From Calocera cornea HHB12733 (taxonomy: Eukaryota; Basidiomycota; Dacrymycetes; Dacrymycetales; Dacrymycetaceae), in the NCBI GenBank assembly GCA_001632435.1, contig KV423966.1, positions 62,001 through 126,000 of the forward strand: a DNA stretch of 64,000 bases. The letters are read 5' to 3'. Position numbers and translations under genes: made by a program. The notes below the pieces were generated by a model. The model searched no databases. It had not been told where the DNA came from and saw nothing but the letters and a program-made list of their open reading frames with translations. Below, in pieces: positions 12,868 to 23,536 of this stretch (its first letter is position 1; each line of letters begins with the position of its first letter).

Positions 12868-13416
12868 ATGACCGCCATCCCCACCTTCTCCGACTACACC
12901 TACACGGTCTCCGGCGCCATCCCCAGCACGGCGACCTACCGACACCTGCGCCGCTCCGGCGGGCTGAGCGACAGGTCCGCCGAAGCGTGCGCGATCGGTC
13001 TGCCGAGGAGCGTCTTCTGCGTGCAGGTGCTAGCGGATCCCATACCAGGGACATCCCCAGCGACCGACGCGAAGCGCAGGGATGGAGACGGGATAGGGAT
13101 GGAGGATGCAGAAGGGGAGCAGCCCGACCCTCGGGCGGTCGCGATGGGCCGCATAATAGGGGACGGCGGTCTCTTCCTCCAAGTAACCGACATCGTCGTC
13201 CTCCCCGCGCACCGGCAGCGCGGGCTCGCAAAGCTAGTGATGGGCGAGCTGATGCGCTGGGTGCACGCGCACGTGCCCGAGAGCTGCTATGTCAGCCTCA
13301 TTGCGGATGGGGAGGCGAGGAGGCTGTATGCGCAGTTCGGGTTTGAGGAGACGAGTTTGGGGGGGAGCGTAGGAATGGCTCTTAGGGTGGCAGGAAAGGG
13401 GAAAGAGAGTGCATAG
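12868..13416 (+). CDS. GNAT-family N-acetyltransferase, copy 2
   Basis: Single-exon protein of 182 residues, paralogous to the gene at 4264-4806. The acetyl-CoA loop is HRQRGLAKLVMGEL (about residues 123-136) after the strand VTDIVVLP; motif B RRLYAQFGF follows. The block EACAIGLPRSVFCV matches the other copy almost exactly. Relative to copy 1 there is an insertion of about 15 mostly charged residues after position 65, and the C-terminus ends sooner. A longer frame reaches back to 12703, but the Met at 12868 aligns with the start of copy 1. Substrate unknown. Confidence 0.87.
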   Translation: MTAIPTFSDYTYTVSGAIPSTATYRHLRRSGGLSDRSAEACAIGLPRSVFCVQVLADPIPGTSPATDAKRRDGDGIGMEDAEGEQPDPRAVAMGRIIGDGGLFLQVTDIVVLPAHRQRGLAKLVMGELMRWVHAHVPESCYVSLIADGEARRLYAQFGFEETSLGGSVGMALRVAGKGKESA

Positions 13417-13524
13417 ACGCTGGTCGGCGGGTGGGGAGGGACGGATGGTGGTTGTATTTCGAGTCAGTCCGCCCTTCCAAAGATCAAATTGATTACGTCT
13501 ACCATCGTGGTCAGCGCATGTATC

Positions 13525-15303
13525 TCATCCAAGCGCACGGCGACCATTTACATGCGTGAAGTACCGCCGCGCGAGCTCTGCCTCCTCCGGTAAATGCACC
13601 TCCTCCTCAAGGTCACCGTCCAGCGCCTCTTGCATTGGGTACCCATACGTACAGTTACCTGTGTGCGGGTCACACTTGACGATGCGGATTTTGGGGAAGA
13701 CGAGCCGCAGTGTGTTCAACACCGACTCGGCGATGTTACGTTCGGTCTCTTCCTCGTACCCCTCTTCGTCGTCGGCGTCCACCGACAAGAATCGGCTAAA
13801 GGGGAAAGAACATTCGGTGATGTCGAATTCGACCAGAGGACTGATGGCCGCAAACTGCTCTACCGTCAAGTCTGCGGGCGTATCGACAAGGCGCCTAAGC
13901 GCGGGAGAGAACATGCGAGATTCGTCGTCTGGGGAGAACCCGACCGGCAGGCGCAGGCACTGCAGGTGCTTCAGCTTCGCTGACAGGTCATACAGGACGC
14001 TGCACTCGACGGGCTTCGGCTGGATGTGCTGGCTGGAATACCGCACATGCCGGCGGATGTCGAGTGTACGGAGGTCGGGCCATGTGTCGGCGGCGATCTT
14101 GAGTTCGCTCTCCTGGAGCGCGTTCAGGTCCTCGCCGACGAGGTGCAGGCGCAGATGTTGCAGGTTTCCGCATGCGCTTAGGAGGGGAATGATGTATACC
14201 AGCCCGCCGTAGGCAGCGCTCAAGGCTAGCTCGACTCCCAACATGGCAGATGCATGTTGCTGGAAAACGGAACCAGCCCAAGCAAAGTCGTCTGGGTCGT
14301 GCGTGCACAGTGTTAGCCAGGACAGCTTGTTCGACGAAATCTCCGGTATCGTAGCCATGCAATGCAACGGGCCGTTCAGACCGCCCGTGGTTCCTAGAGA
14401 GAGTCGATGGAGGACGGGAAACGGGCGTTCCGGATAGGTACCCGGGTCCATATCGGCAGCCTCGGGCACATCGTGTCGCGCGTCGATCGGGTAAAATGGT
14501 TCGAGGCACAGATCTTCAAGGCAAGGAAGACTGGCCAGCACAGGCATTAGTCCATTGAATTCAAGCATCATGTGCAGATCCAAACTCCGGAAAGTGTCCT
14601 TTGGGAGTCGGTTCATGAGGTCGACGATATCAGCTTCCATGGCGCGCAACTCATTTAAAGGCCGTCTGCATATGCTCGACCATGCTTCAAACGAGAAGCG
14701 GACCATTTTTGGAATTCCGGATCCCCGGAGTCCTCGTAAGAGTGTCTTGAAGTTGTGGAAGAACAGATCGGCGCCACGGGAGCTGTGCGGTCCTTCTACT
14801 CGAATAGCCAGCTCAGCCAACTGGAGTGACATGATGAGGTCGATGGACATGTCGAATATCTCGGTGGACAGGATTGAAGTGGTAAAGACAAGACTGAGAG
14901 ACTTGATTCTCAGCCTACACTCTTCCCGACCTTGCTCTTGAGCATGCTGCAGTATCTGGAGTAGTCCGACAGAATTGCCATCCAAATACTGAAGATTTAA
15001 CCTCCGGATGAGGGGAAGATAGGGTTCTGATCGATAAACCTGCGCTCCTTTGTAAGCATTATGGGTAAAGACCAGTCCCCATAAGATACCGACTGTGTCA
15101 TTCCATGGGGTGGTTCCTACGTCATAACGAGGGTGAAACGAGAATGCCTGTCTGAGCTCCGGAAGATGTACGAATCGCCAAAGAGGCGTCCGAAGGACAG
15201 TCCAGATTGATCTGCAGGTTGTTCCAAGGTGATAACAGTCCGCGCTGTTCAAACAAGACGCAATTTCAAGCAGAATCTCCGGTATCTCAAGCAGAGGATG
15301 CAT
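13525..15303 (-). CDS. F-box protein, copy 1
   Basis: Uninterrupted 592-codon reading frame. The F-box (LLEIPEILLEIASCL, then LGTTCRSIWTVLRTPLWR) occupies residues 4-45 and should bind Skp1 in an SCF ubiquitin ligase. The remaining 540 residues form irregular leucine-rich strands such as LIRRLNLQYLDG and LRTLDIRRHV, consistent with a degenerate LRR array that recruits the target. An acidic stretch (DADDEEGYEEETE) lies near residue 540. It is homologous along its whole length to the neighbour at 15761-17340 on the same strand, so the pair is a tandem duplication typical of expanded agaricomycete F-box families. Target unknown. Confidence 0.85.
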   Translation of the reverse strand: MHPLLEIPEILLEIASCLNSADCYHLGTTCRSIWTVLRTPLWRFVHLPELRQAFSFHPRYDVGTTPWNDTVGILWGLVFTHNAYKGAQVYRSEPYLPLIRRLNLQYLDGNSVGLLQILQHAQEQGREECRLRIKSLSLVFTTSILSTEIFDMSIDLIMSLQLAELAIRVEGPHSSRGADLFFHNFKTLLRGLRGSGIPKMVRFSFEAWSSICRRPLNELRAMEADIVDLMNRLPKDTFRSLDLHMMLEFNGLMPVLASLPCLEDLCLEPFYPIDARHDVPEAADMDPGTYPERPFPVLHRLSLGTTGGLNGPLHCMATIPEISSNKLSWLTLCTHDPDDFAWAGSVFQQHASAMLGVELALSAAYGGLVYIIPLLSACGNLQHLRLHLVGEDLNALQESELKIAADTWPDLRTLDIRRHVRYSSQHIQPKPVECSVLYDLSAKLKHLQCLRLPVGFSPDDESRMFSPALRRLVDTPADLTVEQFAAISPLVEFDITECSFPFSRFLSVDADDEEGYEEETERNIAESVLNTLRLVFPKIRIVKCDPHTGNCTYGYPMQEALDGDLEEEVHLPEEAELARRYFTHVNGRRALG

Positions 15304-15760
15304 GGGATGCTCGTAGCAGTATGGACAGGATCAAGCGAAAGCCCACGAAGTCTGTTGCCGCGACACCCGGCGTACCGTAACTATGTAGTTCCCGCAGTCA
15401 GGGGTTTCTGCCGGTTTTGCTCCCGACTTATACAGTACCGGCTGGCTGTTCCAAAATGAAAAAGATTGGCATTGTACTGTCACCTCAAACTTGACCCATA
15501 CGAGACAGTTATCCAAAGGAAGAGACATGCGTAAGGGGATATCCATGATATAAGAGACATTGGCCTGCTGGCATATTTTGCCAGGGTTGGGTTCATCGGT
15601 CTCATGCGACAGCTGGTGGAAAGCGGTAAACGAGGAAATCAGATTGAGGACAGAAAAAAAATTGGAGTGTCGCCATGGTCAGCAACGTAGACGATGAGAA
15701 AAGGTTGCGATGCGAAGAGCTTGTTGAGACTGTCTGAGTTTGATACCTCCGGTATCATCG
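15304..15760. other. Spacer between the two F-box genes
   Basis: 457 bp with no supported gene or repeat. It should contain the promoter of copy 1 and the 3' flank of copy 2. Confidence 0.4.
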
Positions 15761-17340
15761 TTACTGCTTGCAGAGGGCGGTTTGCAGTGACCCACGTTGT
15801 ACAGAATTAAGTGTGTGAGCCGTACAGCTCAGCCGGTGTGTTGTAGGGAAGATAAAGTGCAACCACCGTGCTGCTTCTTCTTCCGAGTCGAATGAGCAGT
15901 CTGTGATATCAAAAACTTCCAACGGATGCGTGTGTTCTCGCATATTCCGAGTGTATTTGTCGTAGTCATTGAGGCCACCTTCGAAGGATAGGTTGATCGG
16001 TTCCGTAAGTGCAATTGGCAGACGCAGGTTCCGAAGATCCTTAAGTCGCTTTGATATATCAAACAGGACAGTGCGTGGCAATGTCCCAAACAGAGTATGG
16101 TCTCCTGGCCGGTAGAGTGGCTCCATGCGTAGTGACCTAAGGTTGGGCCACGCCTCACACGCGAGCATAAGAGTATCGCCAACCAGCGCCTTCAGTTCTT
16201 GCCAGACCATCCGGACCGTCAAGTATTGCAGGTTGCGACACATGTTTAGCTTGGAGTGAACGCGTGCGAGACCTCCAAATGGTGTCGCTCCGGTCAGAGT
16301 GAAATGGATGATCGTCCTTTGATGTTCTTCGACCATCTCTTCGGCCCAAGCGATGGACTTGAGATCGTGAGTGTGCATGGTCATTTCGGAGAATTGTGGG
16401 GAGGCTATCTTGGGAATCACAAGCCTAGAGTAAATGGGTCCATGTGTATCCAAGCCATGAAGAATTAAGCTGCGTAGGGAGGGGAATGGCGCCTTGGGAT
16501 GCTGAATCCGTGCGTGTTCATTGTTTTCATTGTCTTGAGGAAGACTTGCATCATTACACAGATCCAGGTATTCAAGGCATGGAAAGGCGGAAAACATCGG
16601 GAGGAGTCCGATGAAAGATGCAGTCAAGGTCAGCCTGAGCGTTCTGACCTGCTTCATAGGCAAGCGTCTCAGAAGAGCATCAGTTGCTCTTCGTGCCTCG
16701 AGAATCTTGTCAACTGTCGGAGATCCCAAGTCCAAGGAGATGGAATACAGATCGGGCTGATGATCCCAATGAAGCATGTTGATGAAGCGTATCACAAGGG
16801 GCATGAGGGACACAAGGTAGGGGTCATTGTAATTCGGCAACCTCAGGGCGACAGTCTTGAGTGTCCGGCATGATGCAAGGGCAATGGTAGCATCGAACAT
16901 CTGTTCAGAGTGGAAGTACATCCGGAAAGCCAATGAGAGCGATGTGATTCCAGTAAACCTTCTGGATTGGCCGTCCTGGACCTGCTTTAGCATCAGAAGG
17001 AGGCTCAGGCTAGAGGAATCCAGCTGCTGTAGCTCCAGAGTACGAATGTGCGACATGTAGGGCATGACTTTCCTCCTCTGATTGGCTCTATTACTAATGT
17101 TCGGCACAAGTAAGGTGACCAGACTCACAACGTCGTCAGGTTTCCCCCTATCTTCTCCATATATCGGGAGATGCAAAAAGGCTTCGGTAGAGTGGATGTA
17201 CAGTAGCGCCAAAGCTCTCCACGCATTATCTCCCAGAGGGCTTTGCATGTCACTCCAAAGTGAAGGCGATCGGCAGGCGAAGTGATATGCTCTGCAATCT
17301 TCAGAACGAGCTCCGGCAGGTCGCAGAATAAGCGGTGCAT
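15761..17340 (-). pseudogene. F-box protein, copy 2, with a frameshift after the F-box
   Basis: Paralogue of the gene at 13525-15303. The F-box region starts at 17340 (DLPELVLKIAEHI, then FGVTCKALWEIMRGELWR) and stays in frame A down to a stop at 17125. The rest of the protein, about 480 codons with leucine-rich strands, continues in frame B from about 17155 to 15761. The two frames meet at a run of five G (minus strand) near 17153-17157. One extra G would fuse them and give the same spacing between the F-box and the PYMSHIRTLEL block as in copy 1. It may be a young pseudogene, an assembly error in a homopolymer, or a gene with an unusual intron (GTACAT donor at about 17202) that removes the segment. 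The downstream frame is otherwise intact over 480 codons. Confidence 0.7.
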
Positions 17341-17656
17341 GGTTCGGGTGGGGATACGGACGGTGAACCGCACAGTGCTGGCCTTTTATCTGTAACACAA
17401 ATGCCGCAGTTCGAAGCGGGCCTTGCCGTGCTCCTTGAGTCAGGACGGACTCGTGTCACTGACTCATCTTCTCCTGCCGAACATCAAGTCAATCGCCGTT
17501 CAATCGCCAGCCAATGGCGTGGTTGGACCGACACGTCATTAGTGGAGATACCACGGCCGTCACAGGGGCTTCCTTATGAGATACGGTTCCGGCCAGTTAC
17601 AGGTTAGCTTCAGATACATAGAAGAGACTTTGAGGTGATATCATTAATTACAAGCA
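17341..17656. other. Spacer between F-box copy 2 and the carboxypeptidase gene
   Basis: 316 bp. No gene or repeat noticed. Confidence 0.4.
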
Positions 17657-19744
17657 TCATACGAATGCCTTGTTCTCAATCCAATGCTCCACGATGGTTT
17701 TCACCAGTGCAGGCTGGTTCTTTTCGACCTATCAAGTCCACCAAGTCAGCCATGGCAATCGAAGCACACATTTCATAGACATACAAAATGACCAGCTTGT
17801 TTGACGAGAATGTAAGTGAAGTTGCCAGCTCCATCACCGACAGACCGAACAGTTGCGACATCTTCGGTTGGCCATGGTATATCCGGCGTGTTCAGGAATT
17901 GCTCCTGGAACGGGGATTGAAGAAGTTTGAGCTGTTGTCGTGCATATCAATAACATCTCCCGTCTTGTTATGCCAACAGAAACTTACGAAGGCAAAGATC
18001 CCCGGCCAAGCACAGTTAGCGTCCTGAAATCCGACATAGTCTGACTTGATTATCAGTTGGGACCAGGATTGATCCATCAAGCAAAACGCACGAAGCACTC
18101 GGATGCCCGCCTCTAGCAATGGGATGTAGAGTAGCTGAGAGCGTTGGATACTACACACTGATATGAGAAGGTCCAAGTCTATCAGTCTGTTCGTGGGACA
18201 TACTGGTCTCCGTTCTGCCAGAAATCGAACGCGATTTGCTCGGTGATGGCATGATATGCAACATGATCCGGAATGCCTAGCTCTTCGCGAGCATTGGTGC
18301 TATTCAAGAACTCCTCGATCCAAGGGAAGTCGGGATAGCACAACTCGATCTGTGTGGAATCCCCGCACTTAGTGGGCATTAGATACTAGAGCAGCCGTCA
18401 AGAAGTAGACTCAATGCTTACATAATTCCGCACATCCTGAAGGTCCCAGCCATGAGTATCACCAGCAATAATAGGCGCACACGTAGCGAGTGCGTCCTTG
18501 CGGTTCTTGGCAGTTGAGTTGGTCAATCCGTATGAAATGGCGTCCAAGCAAACCGGAAGAAGCGAGAACAGCTCCGTGCATTGGGTTGCGTTGTAAAGAC
18601 TCGTGTAGTAACATCGCTGCTGAAGCGCCCATCTCATATGCATTTCGGCATCCTATCAAGATGAGTTCGCCTGGTCAAGTACTAGCCGTTTGGATGACTT
18701 ACAGACCAGGGATTACTTATCATGAGAGAATCTAAATTGATATGCTTCGCCCCAGGCTGACCATGACCGGAGGCAACCTTCCTGTTCTCTTCATGAACGA
18801 CATGGCCAATATGTGGCACATAGATACCTCCATAAGACCCGCCCGAGACGACGAACTTGTTTCTGAGGTGATCATCAGCTGGTCTTCGAGGCATGTGCAG
18901 GGCGATCTTACTTCCGCAGGTTCGGGTAGAGTCTGTAGAACTTCTGCAAGAAGTCGTACACATCGTACGCCGCACTTCTGCTATTGTTAACACGGGCACC
19001 ATAGGACATGCCAGTGCCTGATCGAAGTCAAACAACCGGCCTTGCGCGGTTAGGTGATTAACATACCAATAGGCTGTTGATATGACGTCATGAGCAAGGC
19101 TACCCTTGTTCCTGTGAGAAGGAATACTCACATGATCCAAGGCTAGCAAGTTGTAATGTTCGGACCATGGGACAGGGTTTGGTCTGGTTGTCGCGTTCGG
19201 CCCCGCTACACAGTGCGATTCTTCTCTGTGTAAGCAGTTATATTGGAGGAAGCATGTGACAAGACATACGGCCAAACAATGGATTCATCAGTCCACTTGA
19301 TCCAGGTCCTCCGCCGATAGTAAGGATGACGGGTGCGTTGTCAGGATCCTTCTGAGCCTGGAACAGCCTGTTCCAGTTTGAGATGTATGCAACCAACGGC
19401 CAGACGACAAAATCATACCAGAAGAAAGAGCGCCTATGGTTATCCGGAGTTTCATCATTGAGCGAGATGTATCCAGCGTGTCCAACGGCGGTGCGATCCT
19501 CATTAGTGCAGATCTTGGTTGTCCTCACACTCGAGTAGAAAGGCGGAGGTTCGACATCGTTCGGGGCATGCACTGTCCCAGAGTGCCAGTGGACGATCTT
19601 CCAGAGATGCAGAAGAGTTAAGAGTAGAAGAGCAAGCACGATAAACTTGGCTGTCTTGCGTTCCTGCCGTTTACGGTAGCCTTCGCTGGGAATTCCACTA
19701 GTGGAGATACCGAGGGGTGCGGGGAGTAATGGCTCTTTCTCCAT
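17657..19744 (-). CDS. Serine carboxypeptidase-like protein, family S10, membrane-anchored
   Basis: Predicted 510-residue type II membrane protein of the secretory/vacuolar pathway. Twelve exons: 19419-19744, 19270-19367, 19132-19223, 19067-19073 (7 nt), 18912-19017, 18703-18862, 18422-18652, 18204-18385, 18092-18150, 17988-18040, 17785-17931, 17657-17728. One transmembrane helix (FIVLALLLLTLLHLW) at about residues 34-48. Catalytic triad: Ser in GGSYGG, Asp in GFQDANCAWPG, His in AGHFV. The oxyanion block reads GGGPGSSG. The usual NGGPGCSS and GESYAG/G residues that hold the C-terminal carboxylate are replaced by Gly. Exon 18204-18385 could start at 18367 instead, because both splices keep frame. 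A longer N-terminus from 19840 is possible. Confidence 0.85.
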
Positions 19745-20378
19745 CGTGACAGTCGCGAGTACGCCTACCGTCCAGACGAGCCAAAGCGAGGCTGCAAAAC
19801 CAGCTCGGGAGGGTTGTATACAAGCACGGTGGAGCAACAAACTATGTCACAAGACGTGTCAGTAGAACAACAGGACGTAGAAGCACTGGGAGCATACGGG
19901 TAGATGACCAGACTGTGCTTCGAGCCTTGATCCCTGATGACGACTGTTCTACGGAGAAGGACTGCGGACGCGTCGCGTCGGCATCCACACGGCCCTAGTC
20001 ATTCTTATTTCGGGCTGACAGCGTGCCTGCTGAGCTGTCGGGTGTATGCGTCTGATGAATACTTTCGTGCTGCATTTTAGATAGCATCGATTGCGCCCAA
20101 TGGAGGGCGTGAAAGGAGTTGGCGTACGTGATGGAGACGATATCCGTGGAAGACCCAATCGCAAGCAGCATCCCCGAACGAGTTATCGTCAGTGCACACA
20201 TTATGGGTTTGGCCTCACGAACTCTGTTATTCCATTTCGACAAAATAAGCCCTCTTCACCTCTGTTTACATTCAAGTTCTAGGGGTATTTCCAATGCTGA
20301 ACCTGGGTATCTCCATGCATAATCCTTGGGTATCATCCAACCCTTTTCCATCCTAGATCAAGCCTTTGTCAAACCACA
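19745..20378. other. Intergenic region
   Basis: 634 bp between the carboxypeptidase start and the end of MFS paralogue 3. Small open frames only; nothing supported. Confidence 0.4.
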
Positions 20379-21921
20379 TTACGTCGTAGCGCTTTCGTCT
20401 CGCGCCTTCTGGTTGATGAATACAGCCAGAATGCCGAGATCGTATGTCACCTTCATTGCACCCGCGACGACAAAGCTTAGCCACAGGTGGCCCGTCTCGC
20501 TAAGCCAGCCGGAGATCCATGGGCCGGCGGCTTGAGCGAGCGTGCGGACGACATTCGCGATGCCCATGACGCTCGTGCGTTCTTCTTTCAGTACGACCTG
20601 CGCGGTGAATGCCGTGCGCGGCGCCCTGTCCATCGAGGATGTCGATGATCGTAGGATGATGCATGCAGCGGCGAGGTACATGTTCGGCGGCGCGGGTGTG
20701 AGCGCCAGGAATATTGCGGACGGCATATGTGTGTACACCATCGTGCGTACCAAGCCAATCTGCTTCGCGATCGCAACAGCGACGAGGCTCGAGATGCCCG
20801 ACACGATCGACGTGATGGAGAAGATGACGCCCAGCACGCCAGTCTCCAGGTCGAACTTCTGATGGAAGAAGTAAACGATGAACGACTGAGGGACGAGCCC
20901 GCCGCCGAGGCTGTCGAGGGCGAAGAGGAGCGAGAGCTTCCACACGATCGACTTTGATTCTGGCGACAGCGTCGGGAAGATGCTGCCTACCTGTGCCAAC
21001 CAGGTATGCGGCTTTGGCATCCTGAGCTTGGACGGCGTGGGGGGCAGAGGAGTCTCCGGGATTGGCGTCTCCGGCTCTTCGATAGTCTCCCCATCTTGAA
21101 GTGGAATGCTCTCATCTGCCGCGACTTGCATGTACTCCTCCTTCTGCATGGCGTCAGTACACGTGTGCTGTATATCCATGCGAATAATATGCGCACCTTC
21201 TGCTCCGCCTCACACTCCTCGCTCATAAACGCCGTTAGCACCAACTTGACAGCCGCGCACAGCGCATACACCCAGAACACGGCCCTATACGCGGCGAGCT
21301 CGCTCCAGCCCCACTCACCCGTCATCGCCTGGGTGAGCCAGCCGATGGACACCTGTCCGAGTGCGGCGGAGAGGAAGCCGACCATGTTGGCGATGGCGAA
21401 GATGTCGGCGCGCAGGTTGTGTGGCGTGAGCTGCGCTTGGATTGACTCTTCGACCGCACGGAAGGGGCCGATCTCGTTCCCGCTGCTCTCGTGTTAGCCG
21501 GGATCGGTACAGGTTAGAATTAGGAGCATGCGTACCTTGGGCTGATGACACCCACAATCGCAGCTAGAAGCAGGATGATATAGCTGCTACTTAGGGCGAA
21601 CACCACTCCGCTCGCGAGCATCATTGCCGCCCCAGCCATCAAAATCTTCCTCCTTCCCAGCTTGTCCGCGACGAGGGTGAGCAGCAAGCTGATGAACACG
21701 TCCCCCAACAGCGTAAGCGTCATAAATGCCCCCAACTGGGTGTCCGAGAACCCGAGTGTGTTGAACAGCAGCGCGAGGACGAGGGTGGACGAGCCGTAGG
21801 CGTACATGCGCACGCAACGCTGGAGGAGGATGAGGACGCCGTCGCGGGAGGAGGTGAGGAGGGCTTCAAGCCCGATTGCCCAGAGTGCGCGGAGCACGGG
21901 CGAGGGCGGGGACGCGCTCAT
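20379..21921 (-). CDS. MFS transporter, paralogue 3 of 3
   Basis: Predicted 478-residue, 12-helix transporter. Exons 21536-21921, 21197-21482, 20379-21143; both introns are 53 nt and sit exactly where those of paralogue 2 do. Near-identical blocks with paralogue 2 include VLRALWA.GLEALLTSS, ADKLGRRK, LPPTPSKLRM in the linker, and KEERTSVMG. It is therefore closer to copy 2 than to copy 1. It is 16 kb away from the tandem pair and inverted. The start at 21921 matches the paralogues, although the frame is open further upstream. Substrate unknown. Confidence 0.88.
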
Positions 21922-22622
21922 GCTCGCCTTCCTCTTCTTCGGGGGATGAGTGCAATGGGGAGGTGGATGCACGCAATTGCCATATAAGTACTCGGAGGAG
22001 TCGAGGTAGGAGCGGGAGCACCCGGTGGAGGGTCGCAGACTGACGCGCATACATCAAATGTCAAGTTTTAGTCCACCAGATAACTTTGGGTGACTTGGCG
22101 TAGTTGGTAGGAGCGAAGCCTTGGTCGAAAGACCCGGTGCCGAGTAGCTCCATAGACATACTGGAGTCACTTGTTCAAGTCTCACAGTGGGTAAATTACG
22201 GATTTCCTACTGTGGGGTTCCTGAAAATGGTCGGGGCCCCTTAACAAAAGATAGCGGATGATGATGCGGGCAGGGTAGAGACTACTGCTTTTGTCCCGGT
22301 CGGGCTTGTCGACCTCAATCATTACTGGCACTCTTAGAGATCACTTCATGTAAGTTAGAGATCCGGATCGTTATTGGTGGTCCTCATAACGCCATCTCAG
22401 AGAGGCGGTTGCTGCAAAGACGGAAGCAAATGGCGTCCTTGTCGGTTGCATCTGGTCAAGTTCGAGCTTACTCTCACTGTTGATAATGATCTATTGATAC
22501 ATACTATTAGCACACCACCTGTGAGTGAGAATAATCAAGCTCGGTGGCTCGGATAGACTGTTGAGGTGGGATCGTGACTGGTGTCATGATCCTGTCGAAA
22601 CTGGTCCTCATGCGAAACGCTC
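21922..22622. other. Intergenic region with a tRNA-like internal promoter
   Basis: 701 bp. The only structure noticed is the A-box/B-box pair annotated separately at 22091-22190. The rest, 22200-22622, has no supported gene. Confidence 0.4.
22091..22190 (+). repeat. tRNA-related segment with Pol III A and B boxes (possible SINE head)
   Basis: A-box TGGCGTAGTTGG at about 22096-22107 matches TRGYNNARNNGG, and B-box GTTCAAGTC at 22173-22181 matches GWTCRANNC, on the same strand, 77 nt apart. The flanks do not fold into a paired T-stem or acceptor stem, so it is not a normal tRNA gene. A tRNA-derived SINE or tRNA pseudogene is the likely reading. Confidence 0.35.
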
Positions 22623-23536
22623 TCAGTTCTGCCTCGGCAGCTGGAGGACCAGCTTCGGCCGCGGGTTGGCAGCAGCAGCCAGCAGCCGATCATAGTCCTT
22701 GACGCACTGCATGCCCTTGCTCGTCTGGACGACGCCGTAGTTGGCTTTGCACGAGCCTGAATAGGCGTCCCCGATCAATCCCTGGCTGCAAGGTGGGCTG
22801 CAGCGAGCACTCACTGATCAGACAGTTGCCCTTGATGCAGCTCACGTCGAGTGCGCCTTCGAGCGCGGTGCAGTCCGTGCCTGCCACGAAACCGAACTCG
22901 TCCGAAATAGAGCATCCGCCGCACGACCTGCCCGGCAACACATCAGCACCGCTCGACCACTCTGAAGCACAAGCACAAGCACGCACTCGAGGTTCGTCAT
23001 CGGATCGATGCAGATCTTGCCCTTCCCATCCGGGCTCGGGCACTGCATCTCAGCGAGGTCGAAGCAGGCGTCCTTTCTGTGCCTCTGGCTGGAGTGCGTG
23101 TGCCATTCGCTCTCCCCGTCATCCACGTAGTCCTCCTCCAGGTCCTCTTCGTCCGCTTGGCTGTCGGAGCCGGTGCCCGACTGATGGGATAAGAGCGAGC
23201 TGGAGGAGGTCCCATCGTGTGACTCGCGGGAGCACACGGAGGAGCCGGGATAGGAGGAGGTGCCCGTGGGGCAGGGGTACATCTCGGAGAAGGCACACAT
23301 GTAGTTCTCGAGGCAGGGTTCGCAGCTGTACGGCAAGTCGCATATATGCGTCAGTTCACGTATGCGCATATAGTCAGTGAGTGGACGCACCCGGACTTGT
23401 TGAAGTACTGTCCCTCGGGACAGGTGATGGTGGGCAGACGGGCATGCCGGCGCAGAGCGGGAGCCGCCTTACCGTGTTTGGCCGAGACGTGCGCAAGAAG
23501 ACCCATCCAAAAGAGGCCAAGGAAGAGGGATCGCAT
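22623..23536 (-). CDS. PriA-like cysteine-rich secreted protein
   Basis: Predicted secreted protein of 243 residues. Exons 23391-23536, 22987-23325, 22815-22927, 22623-22756; introns 65, 59 and 58 nt. Signal peptide (SLFLGLFWMGLLAHVSA) followed by a basic stretch, then Cys-rich segments: CEPCLENYMCAF, a Ser/Asp/Glu-rich acidic linker of about 60 residues, and the conserved tail with ICIDPMTNLESCGGCS, GTDCTALEGA and GNCLISSCKANYGV. The last part matches the C-terminal domain of Lentinula PriA and related basidiomycete proteins (ESCGGC...DCTAIPGA...CxxxxC). The role of the family is unproven; fruiting or zinc-related roles have been proposed for PriA. The final intron is fixed by restoring the CLISSCK junction. 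Confidence 0.85.

Noticed and set aside
17125..17340. Programmed -1 frameshifting in F-box copy 2
   Set aside because: GGGAAAC fits the pattern, but no stimulatory pseudoknot was identified and a single-base indel in a G-run is far simpler; kept only as a possibility.
22091..22190. True tRNA gene
   Set aside because: A and B boxes are present, but T-stem and acceptor stem do not pair and no clear anticodon arm can be drawn.
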